Source: Holzapfeliella saturejae (GTDB taxonomy: Bacteria; Bacillota; Bacilli; Lactobacillales; Lactobacillaceae). Taken from it: a stretch of 64,000 nucleotides of DNA. The stretch is from positions 1,135,620 to 1,199,619 of the forward strand of contig NZ_JAWMWG010000001.1 of NCBI RefSeq assembly GCF_037546065.1, in the 5' to 3' direction. Positions 18,106 through 27,208 of this stretch are shown here, one piece after another; within the stretch, counting starts at the first letter, position 1, and each line of letters begins with the position of its first letter. A program made the translations under genes and the position numbers. The notes beneath the pieces are model-generated. The model saw only the letters and a list, made by a program, of their open reading frames with translations, was not told the DNA's origin and did not search any database.

Positions 18106-19344
18106 TTAGTTCCTCATTTCATTTAATAATTGTTTCGCGTAATCTTGTTGATAGTTCTTTTCTTGTTGCATTTTGGTAATTAATTCAGGTAGTTGCGCTT
18201 CTGTAGCACCTAGATTAAGTAACATATTTTGCAGTTGCAATTTCATATGACCTTTTTGAATGCCATCAGTGACTAAAGCATATAATGCGGCTAAATTATT
18301 AGCCAAACCAACGCTTGCGATGATTTCGCTAAGTTGTTCTGCAGATGGATTGTGCATTAAGTCATAGTTATTCTTGATGAGTTTTCGACTGGTGATTGAT
18401 CCCCCGACAACGCCAATTGGCATTGGAAGTGTAATTTCACCTATTAGTTGATTACCGCTAACTTGCCACTGGCTGAGTGTCGTATAGGAACCTGAAGCTC
18501 CTGCATGCATATGCACACTTGCTTCAACTGCTCTAAAATCATTCCCTGTTGCTAGCAAAACCGCATCAACGCCATTCATAATCCCTTTATTGTGTGTGAC
18601 TGCTCGGTAAGAATTCATACTCGCAAATTGACTCATATGGGCGATTTTTTGAGCAATTTTTTCTCCAGAAATCTCATTTTTAGCTAGGGTTTCGAAATCG
18701 ATACTAGCCTTAGCTGTCACAAATTGGGCAGGTGCATTACTTAAAATCGCAAACTCACTATCAAGATTAAATTGTGATTTAAGTCGCTGAGAATACGCTT
18801 CTAGTATTGCATTGACTTTATTTGCTCCCATTGCTTGGGCTGGATTAATTTTGAACCGAATTTCTAAAAAAGGCGCGGTTTCAGTCAGTACCTCAATTGT
18901 CTCAATGCCACCACCATAGTGACTTAAACTTGAAAACTGAGCCATTAAGTCTTGCTTAGCTTGGCTCAAATCGGCCGTTATCTGGTCAATTTGTTCAGAA
19001 GATACCGCCATCAAAACAACCTGACCAAAAATACCCGTTCGAAAACTTTCGGCAGTAATGCCATTTTTGGATAGTAATTTAGCACCATGATTAGCTGCTG
19101 CAACTACAGAAGGTTCTTCAGTTGACATTGGAACAGTGTACGATTGATTGTTGACGGTTATTGCCTTTAAAACACCTAATGGAAATGATAATTGACTAAT
19201 CACGTTTTCACTAAAATGCGTTAGCTGTGTTAGTGACAGCTCAAACTGATTAGCATACTCATCACTTTGTTGCGGTGATATTAGTTGGTGGTTAACTAGC
19301 CATTTCCGACGTTCTGGTATACTTAATTTATAAAAAGGTTTCAT
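18106..19344 (-). CDS. mvaA: Hydroxymethylglutaryl-CoA reductase, class II, monofunctional
   Basis: A 412-residue class II HMG-CoA reductase converting HMG-CoA to mevalonate. Catalytic motifs are visible: Glu in SENVISQLSFPLG (about 86), Lys/Asn in HNKGIMNG, Asp in GNDFRAVEAS and the C-terminal His in KGHMKLQ. It has no acetyl-CoA acetyltransferase domain, unlike the bifunctional MvaE of Enterococcus faecalis, so the thiolase must be encoded elsewhere. GGAGG lies upstream of ATG 19344. First gene of the mvaA-mvaS-dehydrogenase operon. Confidence 0.95.
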   Translation of the reverse strand: MKPFYKLSIPERRKWLVNHQLISPQQSDEYANQFELSLTQLTHFSENVISQLSFPLGVLKAITVNNQSYTVPMSTEEPSVVAAANHGAKLLSKNGITAESFRTGIFGQVVLMAVSSEQIDQITADLSQAKQDLMAQFSSLSHYGGGIETIEVLTETAPFLEIRFKINPAQAMGANKVNAILEAYSQRLKSQFNLDSEFAILSNAPAQFVTAKASIDFETLAKNEISGEKIAQKIAHMSQFASMNSYRAVTHNKGIMNGVDAVLLATGNDFRAVEASVHMHAGASGSYTTLSQWQVSGNQLIGEITLPMPIGVVGGSITSRKLIKNNYDLMHNPSAEQLSEIIASVGLANNLAALYALVTDGIQKGHMKLQLQNMLLNLGATEAQLPELITKMQQEKNYQQDYAKQLLNEMRN

Positions 19345-19387
19345 TTATTTGACCTCCATTATTTTTCATAATCAAGGAGAAAAACTC

Positions 19388-19678
19388 ATGCGTATTATTG
19401 ACTTTTTGCAATTCATCCAAGACTTAGCCGCTTATTTTGATTTGTATTTTAAAAGTGGGGACACATTGATTGCCATCACTTCAATAGATTACAACCCAAA
19501 AACTTGCATTTTTTATACAAAAGAAGCAACTCATCAACCTCTTAAAAAATCTGAAATTGAAAAGTTGCTTATTCGTTTTGTTGATAAAAATGCAATTATT
19601 AAAGTTTGTGATTTAGACCAAAACGAACATATCATTTACGGTCTAAGAATCGACCGTAATCGTCTTGTATTAGTCTAG
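19388..19678 (+). CDS. Small hypothetical protein (96 aa)
   Basis: A 96-residue protein of unknown function, mostly soluble, with aromatic-rich N-terminal helix residues ([16 protein letters not shown]) and a C-terminal beta-rich half. AAGGAG lies 9 bases before ATG 19388. It is divergent from mvaA with only 43 bases between starts, so its promoter must overlap the start of mvaA; TGGTATACT at about 19315-19324 is a candidate extended -10. Its last 4 bases overlap the end of galU. I do not recognise a family. Confidence 0.65.
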   Translation: MRIIDFLQFIQDLAAYFDLYFKSGDTLIAITSIDYNPKTCIFYTKEATHQPLKKSEIEKLLIRFVDKNAIIKVCDLDQNEHIIYGLRIDRNRLVLV

Positions 19679-20574
19679 TCTTTCTTTTCTTCAGCTTCAA
19701 GTTCCTTAGCTAAATCTTTAATATATTGACGCAATTCATCTTTTGTTTCAGGATGTTGTAATCCATAAGAAATTGATGTATGTAAGTAACCGAATTTATT
19801 TCCCACATCAAATCGTTGACCTTCAAATACATGAGCAAAAACGCGTTGCGTTTTATTCATGGTATCAATAGCATCTGTTAATTGAATTTCGTTACCACGA
19901 CCTGGTTTTTGATTTTCTAGTATTTGGAAAATCTCAGGTGTCAATAAGTAACGACCAATAATAGCAAGATCTGACGGTGCTTCTTCAACTTTTGGCTTTT
20001 CAACAAAAGATTTAACATTAAATAAACCTGGTCTTGATTGAGCATCAGGTTCAATTACACCATATTTGCTAACTTCTTCATGTGGCACTTTCATGACAGC
20101 AATTGTTGCAGCATGCGTTTCTTCATAGCAGTCAATTAATTGCTTAGTTAATGGTGTATGGTCAGTCATCAAGTCATCACCGAGTAAAACGACAAATGGT
20201 TCATCAGCAATGAATGATTTAGCACGATAAATTGCATCCCCTAACCCTTTTGGATGAGGTTGTCTTGTAAAGTAGATATTAACACCCAAAGTTGTAACAT
20301 CTGTCACAACTTTTAAAAGATCTGTTTTGTGATCTTTTTCAAGGGTTAACTCTAACTCAGGAGCTGAGTCAAAGTGATCTTCGATTGGACGTTTTGTTTT
20401 ACCCGTCACAATCAAAATATCTTCAATACCTGAAGCTTTCGCTTCTTCAACAATAAACTGAATAGTTGGTTTATCCACAATTGGCATCATTTCTTTGGCA
20501 ATTGCTTTGGTTGCTGGTAGAAATCTTGTTCCTAAACCGGCAGCAGGAATAACCGCTTTTCTTACTTTTTTCAT
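19675..20574 (-). CDS. galU: UTP-glucose-1-phosphate uridylyltransferase
   Basis: A 299-residue nucleotidyltransferase making UDP-glucose from UTP and glucose-1-phosphate. It has the N-terminal [15 protein letters not shown] signature, the substrate motif FVEKP and [15 protein letters not shown]-glucose feeds glycolipid, teichoic acid decoration and surface polysaccharide synthesis, which fits the glycan operon at 53.5-62.5 kb. Third gene of the map-yihY-galU run, 11 bases after the yihY homologue. No clear terminator follows. Confidence 0.95.
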   Translation of the reverse strand: MKKVRKAVIPAAGLGTRFLPATKAIAKEMMPIVDKPTIQFIVEEAKASGIEDILIVTGKTKRPIEDHFDSAPELELTLEKDHKTDLLKVVTDVTTLGVNIYFTRQPHPKGLGDAIYRAKSFIADEPFVVLLGDDLMTDHTPLTKQLIDCYEETHAATIAVMKVPHEEVSKYGVIEPDAQSRPGLFNVKSFVEKPKVEEAPSDLAIIGRYLLTPEIFQILENQKPGRGNEIQLTDAIDTMNKTQRVFAHVFEGQRFDVGNKFGYLHTSISYGLQHPETKDELRQYIKDLAKELEAEEKKD

Positions 20575-20585
20575 AAGATACCGCC

Positions 20586-21581
20586 TTATTTTGTTTTTTT
20601 ATTCTTAAATAACTCAATTACACGGCTTGATTTGTAATCAACATTGCCATGTAAGGTATGATCAATGGTTGAGTTGAGTACTGCCCCCACCAAAAATACT
20701 AGTGCACTGAAGTTTAACCACAACATGAAAATGATAAAAGTTCCAATAATGCCATAGTTGGTTAAGCTTCGACTAAAATGCTCCAAGTAAAAACTAAATC
20801 CTTGAGACAAAATGCCCCATCCAATAATCGTCAAAAAGACACCGGGCCAAATACTGCGTTTTCTGATTGAAATATTGGGTAAAAAGTAATACAAGTACCC
20901 CACAATAGCACCCAATACAACAATAATAACAGGCCAACGATAATTGCTAATTTGATAAATAGGGTCCATCGAAAAGTTGAATACAGGTGCCAATAATTCT
21001 AGAATCTGCTGTCCAAAAATCAAAACAAATAAAATCGAAATTAAACCGATTATTAAAGTTGCCGTCAATAAAAACGAAACAATTCGGTTAACAATCGAAG
21101 CCATAAAAGATTGTTCCTTCATCGCATCTTGTACACGATAAACTTTATTTAGTGCAACTTTAATCGAATTAATCAGTCCACTAAATGCCCAAAGGGCCAC
21201 AATAACCCCGAAAGACAAGAAGCCACCACTTGGCGGTTGCAAAACTTGCGTGATAATAGGGTTAATATAAGGACTAACTTCACGGGGTAAGATAAGACTG
21301 ATATATTCAACAACCGGCTCTATCGTTGTGCTCATATTGAATAATCCTAAAACATAAGCTGCTATCAACAATAAAGGAAACAAAGCAAATAGTGCAAAGT
21401 AAGCAATAACAATCGCATTTTGATTGATTTCACCACTTGAAAGCACTTCAGATAATGTTTCAAACAGATACTTTATCCTAGAGTACTTTGGTTTATTAAC
21501 TGTTCGCTTTACCGGGTGCTGTGGTTTTTTTCGAGGTGATTTTTTCTGCTCTTTTCGATACCCGTAAAATTCTTTTTTCAT
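20586..21581 (-). CDS. YihY/BrkB family membrane protein
   Basis: A 331-residue inner-membrane protein with six predicted helices (about 57-80, 130-155, 172-196, 210-230, 243-265, 275-300) after a basic N-terminal tail rich in Lys and Pro. It carries the family pattern around [13 protein letters not shown] and [20 protein letters not shown]. It was once annotated as ribonuclease BN, which is wrong for this family; the function is uncertain. ATG 21581 shares one base with the stop codon of map (TAATG), so translation is coupled. Confidence 0.88.
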   Translation of the reverse strand: MKKEFYGYRKEQKKSPRKKPQHPVKRTVNKPKYSRIKYLFETLSEVLSSGEINQNAIVIAYFALFALFPLLLIAAYVLGLFNMSTTIEPVVEYISLILPREVSPYINPIITQVLQPPSGGFLSFGVIVALWAFSGLINSIKVALNKVYRVQDAMKEQSFMASIVNRIVSFLLTATLIIGLISILFVLIFGQQILELLAPVFNFSMDPIYQISNYRWPVIIVVLGAIVGYLYYFLPNISIRKRSIWPGVFLTIIGWGILSQGFSFYLEHFSRSLTNYGIIGTFIIFMLWLNFSALVFLVGAVLNSTIDHTLHGNVDYKSSRVIELFKNKKTK

Positions 21582-22384
21582 TATTTAAATAAATAATTTT
21601 TATCGAATTCTGGATCCTGTGAGGTTAAAATTTTAGGGCCATCTGCTGTAATGGCAATAGTATGTTCATATTGTGCACATTTTGAACCGTCTTCAGTTAC
21701 GTAGTATACCCAGTCATCATCTGGATCATCAACAACGCGGCTAACCATTTCCCATGAACCTTGTGTAATCATTGGTTCAATTGTAATTGTCATACCTTCT
21801 TTTAGACGCAATCCACGACCTTTTTTACCAAAGTGTGGCACTTCTGGTTCTTCGTGCATTGTTGGTTGAATACCGTGACCAATTAATTCACGCACATCAC
21901 CGTAGTTGTTTTCAACTTCAGTAAATTGTTGGATAGCATAACCAATATCACCAATACGATTGCCAACTTGAGCTTGATCAATACCAAGGTAAAGTGCTTT
22001 GTGTGCAATATCCATTAAGTCTTGGTCTTCTTTTGAAATTTCGCCAACAGCATAAGTCCAGCATGAATCACTTTCATAACCATCAAGGTTAATTGTCATA
22101 TCAACAGAGACAACGTCGCCTTCTTTTAAGAAAACATCTTTACGAGGTGTTGCATGAGCAATTTCGTCATTTACGCTGACACAAGTTGCGTATTTGTAAC
22201 CTTCAAACCCTTTTTCAGATGGAATTCCACCATTTTCAGTAATAAAATTGTCCGCAAATTCTTCAATTTCGTACAATGAGATACCAGGTTTAATTAATTT
22301 TTTGATTCCTAAGTGTGTTTGTGCTAGTAATTGTCCAGATTTAGCCATTCCTTCTAATTCTCGACGTGATTTTAATGTAATCAA
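21581..22384 (-). CDS. map: Methionine aminopeptidase, type I (TTG start)
   Basis: A 267-residue enzyme removing initiator Met. Metal ligands are visible: Asp in SVDMT, Asp in ESDSC, His in GHGIQPTMHE, Glu in TIEPM and Glu in QYEHT. The gene starts with TTG at 22384; AAAGGAG is 7 bases upstream, and the next ATG (MAKSG, residue 13) would remove conserved sequence. It carries a C-terminal extension of about 10 residues compared with the shortest homologues. First gene of map-yihY-galU and divergent from the flavodoxin gene. Confidence 0.95.
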   Translation of the reverse strand: MITLKSRRELEGMAKSGQLLAQTHLGIKKLIKPGISLYEIEEFADNFITENGGIPSEKGFEGYKYATCVSVNDEIAHATPRKDVFLKEGDVVSVDMTINLDGYESDSCWTYAVGEISKEDQDLMDIAHKALYLGIDQAQVGNRIGDIGYAIQQFTEVENNYGDVRELIGHGIQPTMHEEPEVPHFGKKGRGLRLKEGMTITIEPMITQGSWEMVSRVVDDPDDDWVYYVTEDGSKCAQYEHTIAITADGPKILTSQDPEFDKNYLFK

Positions 22385-22515
22385 AGTAAAACTCCTTTAT
22401 ATTTTAATCTTTACTATATTGAATCATATCACATTTATTATAACGTTTTTTGTTGATTAACAAAATACCTGGACTAAAAACCTCATATAATTATCAGCCA
22501 ACTAGCGCTTGAGTC

Positions 22516-22524
22516 TGTTATAAT
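22516..22524 (+). promoter_or_regulatory. Extended -10 promoter of the flavodoxin gene
   Basis: TGTTATAAT (TGnTATAAT). It gives a leader of about 45 bases before TTG 22575. No good -35 box is present, as expected for an extended -10 promoter. Confidence 0.65.
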
Positions 22525-22574
22525 AGATGGCGTCTATCCCCTGTTATCTTAACTACCAAAAGGAGGAGTTTACT

Positions 22575-23033
22575 TTGACAACTGCTAAAATAGTCTATGC
22601 CAGTATGACTGGTAACAATGAAGAAGTCGCTTCAATTATTGATGAAAAATTACAAGATATGGGTGTTGAAACCGATATGTCTGATATCACATTTAGTGAC
22701 GTGAATGAATTTGCTGAGTATGATATTGCTTTAATGGTGCCCTATTCTTATGGTGAAGGTGAATTACCTGATGAAGCTTTAGATTTTTACGAAGATTTAC
22801 TTGAAATCGATTTAACAGGACAAGTATTTGCTGTAGCTGGTTCAGGAGATGTCTTTTATGAAGATGCTTACTGTATTACGGTTGACGATTTCACAAAAGC
22901 CTTTTTGAAAATCGGCGGTGTACAAGCAGCTGAAAGTTTGAAAATCAACTTAGCACCTGATTTAGAAGATATCGAAAACATTGAACAATTTACCGAAAAA
23001 GTCGTTAACTTCTATGAAGCTAATCACAACTAA
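22575..23033 (+). CDS. Flavodoxin (TTG start)
   Basis: A 152-residue FMN protein for low-potential electron transfer. The FMN phosphate loop reads ASMTGNNEE at the N-terminus, and the flavin-stacking loops lie around PYSYGEGELPDE and AGSGDVFYEDAYC. It starts at TTG 22575, with AAAAGGAGGAG 9 bases upstream; ATG 22527 would lie at the promoter and make an untypical leader peptide. Monocistronic, ending at a strong terminator. Confidence 0.92.
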   Translation: MTTAKIVYASMTGNNEEVASIIDEKLQDMGVETDMSDITFSDVNEFAEYDIALMVPYSYGEGELPDEALDFYEDLLEIDLTGQVFAVAGSGDVFYEDAYCITVDDFTKAFLKIGGVQAAESLKINLAPDLEDIENIEQFTEKVVNFYEANHN

Positions 23034-23065
23034 AAAAGCAATCAACTTAGGTTGATTGCTTTTTT
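23032..23065. terminator. Bidirectional terminator (flavodoxin / epimerase)
   Basis: AAAAAGCAATCAAC, TTAG loop, GTTGATTGCTTTTTT between converging genes. Confidence 0.9.
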
Positions 23066-23066
23066 G

Positions 23067-24218
23067 TTAGGCTTTAAAATCTTCAGGTCGTTCAATTATC
23101 TCTTGGTTAAAGTGGTAAGCAATTGCATCAGCAATTCGTTTTGAAGCCGTACCGTCACCATATGGATTTTGAGCATCGGCCATTGCTTGATAGATATCTT
23201 GATCATTTAATAATGTCATCATGGCTGACTTAACTTCTGCTTCATTAGTGCCAACTAATTTTAGTGTCCCTGCTTCAACACCTTCTGGACGTTCAGTTGT
23301 ATCACGTAAAACTAAAACAGGCTTTTGAAGTGAAGGTGCTTCTTCTTGAACACCACCAGAATCAGTCATAATAAAGTAACTTCTTTTAGCTAAATTATGG
23401 AAATCGACAACATCTAAAGGCTGAATTAAGTGAATTCGAGGATCATTTCCTAGAACTTCTTGTGCCACTTTTTGAACAGCTGGACTTAAGTGAACAGGGT
23501 AAACAATTTCAACGTCATCATGTTGATCGACAACATCTTTCATCACTTTAAACACACGACGCATTGGTTCACCTTGGTTTTCACGACGATGCATTGTCAC
23601 TAAAATCATACGCTTGTCTGAAGCAATTTCATCTAAAACACTATGATGGTAGTCACGTTGAACGGTTTGTTTCAACGCATCGATTGCTGTATTTCCAGTC
23701 ACAAAAATATCATTTTCTGGATGATTTTCTTGTAATAAGTTAGCTTTACTTTTGAATGTTGGTGCAAAATAAATATCTGTCATCACATCAGTTAGTTGGC
23801 GATTCATTTCTTCTGGAAATGGTGAGTATTTATTCCAAGTTCTAAGACCAGCTTCAACGTGTCCTAGTACTTTTTGTTGATAAAAAGTTGATAAACTAGC
23901 AGCAAATGAGGTTGTCGTATCACCATGAACTAACACGATGTCAGGCTGTTCATCGATAATTACCTTTTCAAGATCTAACATCACACGACTCGTAATTTGG
24001 CTAAGTGTTTGACCAGCTTTCATAATATTGAAGTCATAATCTGGTTTGATTTCAAAAATTTCAAGCACTTGATCTAACATTTCACGATGTTGTGCGGTAA
24101 CTACCGTAATTTCTTCAAATTCTTCTGGTCTATTTTTTAATTCTAAAACAAGTGGTGCCATTTTAATTGCTTCTGGTCTTGTCCCAAAAACAGTCATTAC
24201 TTTTACTTTATTTCCCAA
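23067..24218 (-). CDS. wecB: UDP-N-acetylglucosamine 2-epimerase (TTG start)
   Basis: A 383-residue GT-B fold enzyme interconverting UDP-GlcNAc and UDP-ManNAc (WecB/MnaA). Motifs: TVFGTRPEAIKMAPL at the N-terminus, HGDTTTSFA, HVEAGLRTW, FVTGNTAIDA, and TDSGGVQEEAP with the catalytic acidic residues. The TTG at 24218 was chosen because GGAGG is 8 bases upstream. UDP-ManNAc is the donor for the TagA/WecG-type transferase at 60322-61062, about 36 kb away, so the two probably act in one wall-glycan pathway. It has its own promoter. Confidence 0.94.
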   Translation of the reverse strand: MGNKVKVMTVFGTRPEAIKMAPLVLELKNRPEEFEEITVVTAQHREMLDQVLEIFEIKPDYDFNIMKAGQTLSQITSRVMLDLEKVIIDEQPDIVLVHGDTTTSFAASLSTFYQQKVLGHVEAGLRTWNKYSPFPEEMNRQLTDVMTDIYFAPTFKSKANLLQENHPENDIFVTGNTAIDALKQTVQRDYHHSVLDEIASDKRMILVTMHRRENQGEPMRRVFKVMKDVVDQHDDVEIVYPVHLSPAVQKVAQEVLGNDPRIHLIQPLDVVDFHNLAKRSYFIMTDSGGVQEEAPSLQKPVLVLRDTTERPEGVEAGTLKLVGTNEAEVKSAMMTLLNDQDIYQAMADAQNPYGDGTASKRIADAIAYHFNQEIIERPEDFKA

Positions 24219-24250
24219 TGAAATACCTCCGTCATTTCTCAACTTTTTCC

Positions 24251-24279
24251 ATTATATGTTTTAAATTCATTATAAGCAA
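24251..24279 (-). promoter_or_regulatory. Promoter of the UDP-GlcNAc 2-epimerase gene
   Basis: Minus strand TTGCTT, 17-base spacer, TATAAT. It lies about 35 bases before the TTG start codon. Confidence 0.7.
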
Positions 24280-24349
24280 AAAACAATCATAATAACACCC
24301 AAAAAACATGATAAAATTAAGGTACTATATTTTAATAAGGAGCTTTTTT

Positions 24350-25588
24350 ATGACACTTAAAAATTTCGAAACATTATTAGGTAAATATGCTGACCTCACC
24401 ATTCAAACTGGTGTTGCGGTTAAACCTGGCGATACTATCGTTTTACAAATTGCAACAGATCAACGTGAATTCGCCCACTTACTTGCAGAAAAAGCCTATG
24501 AACAAGGTGCTGCTGAAGTTATTGTTAAGTGGCAAGATGAAACCCTTAACCGCTTAAACTTACTTCATGCTGATGAAGACCGTTTAACTACTTTCAGCTC
24601 TTCCCAAGAAGCACAAGTGAATGAATGGCTAGATAAAAAAGTTAAACGTATTTCTGTAATTTCAAATAACCCTGATGCCTTAAGTGGTGTCGATCAAAAC
24701 CGTTTAGCTAAAATGCAATCAGCAATGACTAAAGGGATGTTACCGATTCGTCGTGCAACTCAAAATAATGACTTAAGCTGGACAATTGTGGGAGCAGCTA
24801 GTGAAGGTTGGGCTAAACATGTCTTCCCTGATGTTTCCCCTGCTGAAGCTGTTGATAAATTATGGCATGAAATTTTCAAAACCACTCGTATTTATGCTGA
24901 AAACCCAATTGAAGCTTGGCAAGAACACAAAACAAACTTACGCCAAAAAGCTAAAGTTCTAAACGATAAACAATTTAAAGCACTTCACTACACTAGTGAT
25001 TTAACAGACATCACAATTGGTCTACCTCAAAACCACATTTGGCATAGTGCTGGTGCTGTTAACCGTGATGGCGAAGAATTTATGCCAAATATGCCAACTG
25101 AAGAAGTCTTTACAGCACCTGATTTTCGCTATATCGATGGAGTGATTGCTTCAACTAAACCGCTATCTTACAGTGGCCAACTAATTGAAGGAATTAAAGT
25201 CACATTCAAAGATGGTCAAATCACCAAAATCACCGCTGATAAAGGGCAAGAAACCTTAGAACATCTGATTCAAACGGATGATGGCGCCAAATCACTAGGT
25301 GAAGTGGCACTAGTACCTTATTCATCCCCTATCTCACAATCTCAAATCATTTTCTTCAATACTTTATTTGATGAAAATGCTTCAAACCATGTGGCAATTG
25401 GCGCAGCTTATCCATTTTCAATCGAAAACGGAACTGAAATGAGTCCAATCGAACTTCGCAAAAACGGCTTAAATGTTAGTCAAACTCACGTTGATTTTAT
25501 GGTTGGCTCAAATAAAATGAACATTGAAGGAATCGCTGAAGATGGGTCTCGTTTCCAAGTATTTGAAAATGGTGAATGGGCATTTTAA
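24350..25588 (+). CDS. pepS: Aminopeptidase PepS (family M29)
   Basis: A 412-residue metalloaminopeptidase of the thermophilic aminopeptidase family, matching the length of streptococcal and lactobacillar PepS. Conserved features are SEGWAKHVFP, the metal-ligand regions GEVALVPYSSPIS (Glu) and ENASNHVAIG (His), and HVDFMVGS near the C-terminus. The start at ATG 24350 follows AAGGAG by 8 bases. It releases N-terminal residues, with a preference for Arg and aromatic residues in characterised members. The small membrane gene at 25576 overlaps its end. Confidence 0.93.
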   Translation: MTLKNFETLLGKYADLTIQTGVAVKPGDTIVLQIATDQREFAHLLAEKAYEQGAAEVIVKWQDETLNRLNLLHADEDRLTTFSSSQEAQVNEWLDKKVKRISVISNNPDALSGVDQNRLAKMQSAMTKGMLPIRRATQNNDLSWTIVGAASEGWAKHVFPDVSPAEAVDKLWHEIFKTTRIYAENPIEAWQEHKTNLRQKAKVLNDKQFKALHYTSDLTDITIGLPQNHIWHSAGAVNRDGEEFMPNMPTEEVFTAPDFRYIDGVIASTKPLSYSGQLIEGIKVTFKDGQITKITADKGQETLEHLIQTDDGAKSLGEVALVPYSSPISQSQIIFFNTLFDENASNHVAIGAAYPFSIENGTEMSPIELRKNGLNVSQTHVDFMVGSNKMNIEGIAEDGSRFQVFENGEWAF

Positions 25589-25761
25589 TCCCCTCATTCC
25601 CCCTTCTTCTTTTAGCGAGTTTTTTGATTTCATTAGCCACATTTTGTTACGTCTTTGCTTTTGCCACACGTAAACATTTTGACTATGTCAAACTATTGTT
25701 TCCTTTAGCCATTTTGTTTACGCTTTTGGCTCTCATTGTGATTTACTTCTTACTAAAATAA
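25576..25761 (+). CDS. Small two-helix membrane protein (61 aa)
   Basis: A 61-residue, very hydrophobic protein with helices at about 5-28 and 38-60 and a short basic loop (TRKHFDYVK). It overlaps the last 13 bases of pepS in another frame, and its stop codon sits exactly at the base of a strong terminator, which is what a real last gene of an operon would show. The ribosome binding site is weak (GGTG about 5 bases upstream), consistent with translational coupling. Function unknown. Confidence 0.5.
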   Translation: MGILIPSFPLLLLASFLISLATFCYVFAFATRKHFDYVKLLFPLAILFTLLALIVIYFLLK

Positions 25762-25794
25762 AAACCATGTGCTTTTTAAGCACATGGTTTTTTT
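25761..25794 (+). terminator. Terminator after pepS and the small membrane gene
   Basis: AAACCATGTGCTT arm, 3-base loop, complementary arm and a run of seven T. Confidence 0.9.
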
Positions 25795-25796
25795 GA

Positions 25797-25870
25797 TGAC
25801 CCCGATCAGAATTGAACTGATGACCTACTGCTTAGGAGGCAGTTGCTCTATCCTGCTGAGCTACGAGGCC
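25797..25870 (-). tRNA. tRNA-Arg (CCT)
   Basis: The minus strand folds as a cloverleaf: acceptor GGCCTCG/CGGGGTC, D-arm AGCTCAGC, anticodon stem ACTGC/GCAGT with loop CTCCTAA (anticodon CCT) and T-arm with GTTCAATTC. No CCA is encoded. It reads AGG codons. Confidence 0.93.
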
Positions 25871-25912
25871 AATACTTTTTTATTATAACACTTTAAGTAA
25901 AAGTTAAAAGTA

Positions 25913-27208
25913 TCAGTTCACAGTTTTATCGAGGTCATTTTCTCTTTTAATGTACCTTGTCCAAATCATAAATGAAATTAAAAAGTTAACTGCAATTAAA
26001 CCCAGCGCATTCAAATCTAAGTTGGTTGCTAAAAAACCATTTAAAAATGGCGGTACAATCGTGGGTAATGCAATCTGGATAGGTTCAATCAACTTCATAG
26101 ATAAGGCAATATAAGTGGTAATCAAACTGATAATCGGTGTAATCATAAACGGAATAAAGTAGCGTTTATTCAATATCACGGGGATACCAAAAAGCGTTGA
26201 ACTATTGAGATTAAAAATCCCTGGTGCCAGCGAATATTTAGCTACTCGTCGTCTTTCAGGTATTTTAGAGAAAAACAAAACACCTAATACGAACGCTAAA
26301 GTGCTTCCGACTCCACCAATAAAAACATAGCTATCTAGTGTTGATTTGGTTAGTAGATAGTGAGGTAATTGGTGATAATTAGCGGCTTCAATATTAAAAT
26401 TTTGGCTAGTTAAGTAAATGAACTCAGTGACAGTCAGCATCAAATTATAACCCTGAAAATTAAAATAACAATACAACTGGATTAGTAATAAGAAAATTAA
26501 AATCACGACAAAATTCTGACTCATTGCCACCACATTTAACTGTAGTTGATTAAACATATCTCTTAAAGTCAAATGCAACATTTTGGGTGTTTCTCTAAAA
26601 TAAACAAACATCACTAAAAGTGTCACTAAAAATGAGGTTAAATGACTCAACTTCTTATAAAACCACGTGAAGCGACCAGGCATAATACTAAGTTGAAATT
26701 GCAACTTGGTCATAAAATTATAAACAACTACAAAGATGGTACTAACAAAAAACGCAAAAAATAAATTTTGCGTTGATAAATTCTGCCAAGTCACTTTGAA
26801 GTTGAAATTTAAAAATCCACTAGCTAGCAAGTAAGAGGACACACTGATGATAGACCCTAAAACAGCATCATTATCATACAACAAAGCTAAAAAATAGCCC
26901 CATACTAAAATAAACCAGAAACTATAAATTGGCAGTGTTAATGTCCAAATTCCTTGATTAATTGGACCTAGCCAAAACAAAAAATCTTTTAAGAACGGTA
27001 AATGAAAATAACTCAAAAAAACATTTGAAAAATTTTCTAATAAAATCGTTAATGATCCTAACAAGGCAACGATCATCAAGACATCTAATGTCTGTTTAAG
27101 CGCAAGTAGCCACCTTAAATGTTTGAGGTTATCTACCATTTTAAGGCTATATTTTGTTATAAAATCTAATTTTTTTTGGGTTGAATTCACATTAAGATTT
27201 CTTGCCAT
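25913..27208 (-). CDS. Degenerate PTS EIIC-like membrane protein (lactose/cellobiose type)
   Basis: A 431-residue polytopic protein with about ten hydrophobic helices. The order of segments and the motif LAPGIFNLNSSTLFGIPVILN match EIIC proteins of the Lac/Chb family, where the loop normally reads APGIFNINEPxxFGxPIVLN. The Glu of that loop, which contacts the sugar, is replaced by Ser. No EIIA or EIIB gene is adjacent. AAGGG lies before ATG 27208, which is inside the end of the helicase gene (17-base overlap). It may be a non-transporting relative or a permease of altered specificity. The family assignment is fairly sure, activity is not. Confidence 0.72.
   Translation of the reverse strand: MARNLNVNSTQKKLDFITKYSLKMVDNLKHLRWLLALKQTLDVLMIVALLGSLTILLENFSNVFLSYFHLPFLKDFLFWLGPINQGIWTLTLPIYSFWFILVWGYFLALLYDNDAVLGSIISVSSYLLASGFLNFNFKVTWQNLSTQNLFFAFFVSTIFVVVYNFMTKLQFQLSIMPGRFTWFYKKLSHLTSFLVTLLVMFVYFRETPKMLHLTLRDMFNQLQLNVVAMSQNFVVILIFLLLIQLYCYFNFQGYNLMLTVTEFIYLTSQNFNIEAANYHQLPHYLLTKSTLDSYVFIGGVGSTLAFVLGVLFFSKIPERRRVAKYSLAPGIFNLNSSTLFGIPVILNKRYFIPFMITPIISLITTYIALSMKLIEPIQIALPTIVPPFLNGFLATNLDLNALGLIAVNFLISFMIWTRYIKRENDLDKTVN

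Noticed and set aside
22450..22463. TTGTTGATTAACAA palindrome between map and flavodoxin
   Set aside because: An imperfect short AT-rich palindrome without a second copy or known regulator; could be chance.
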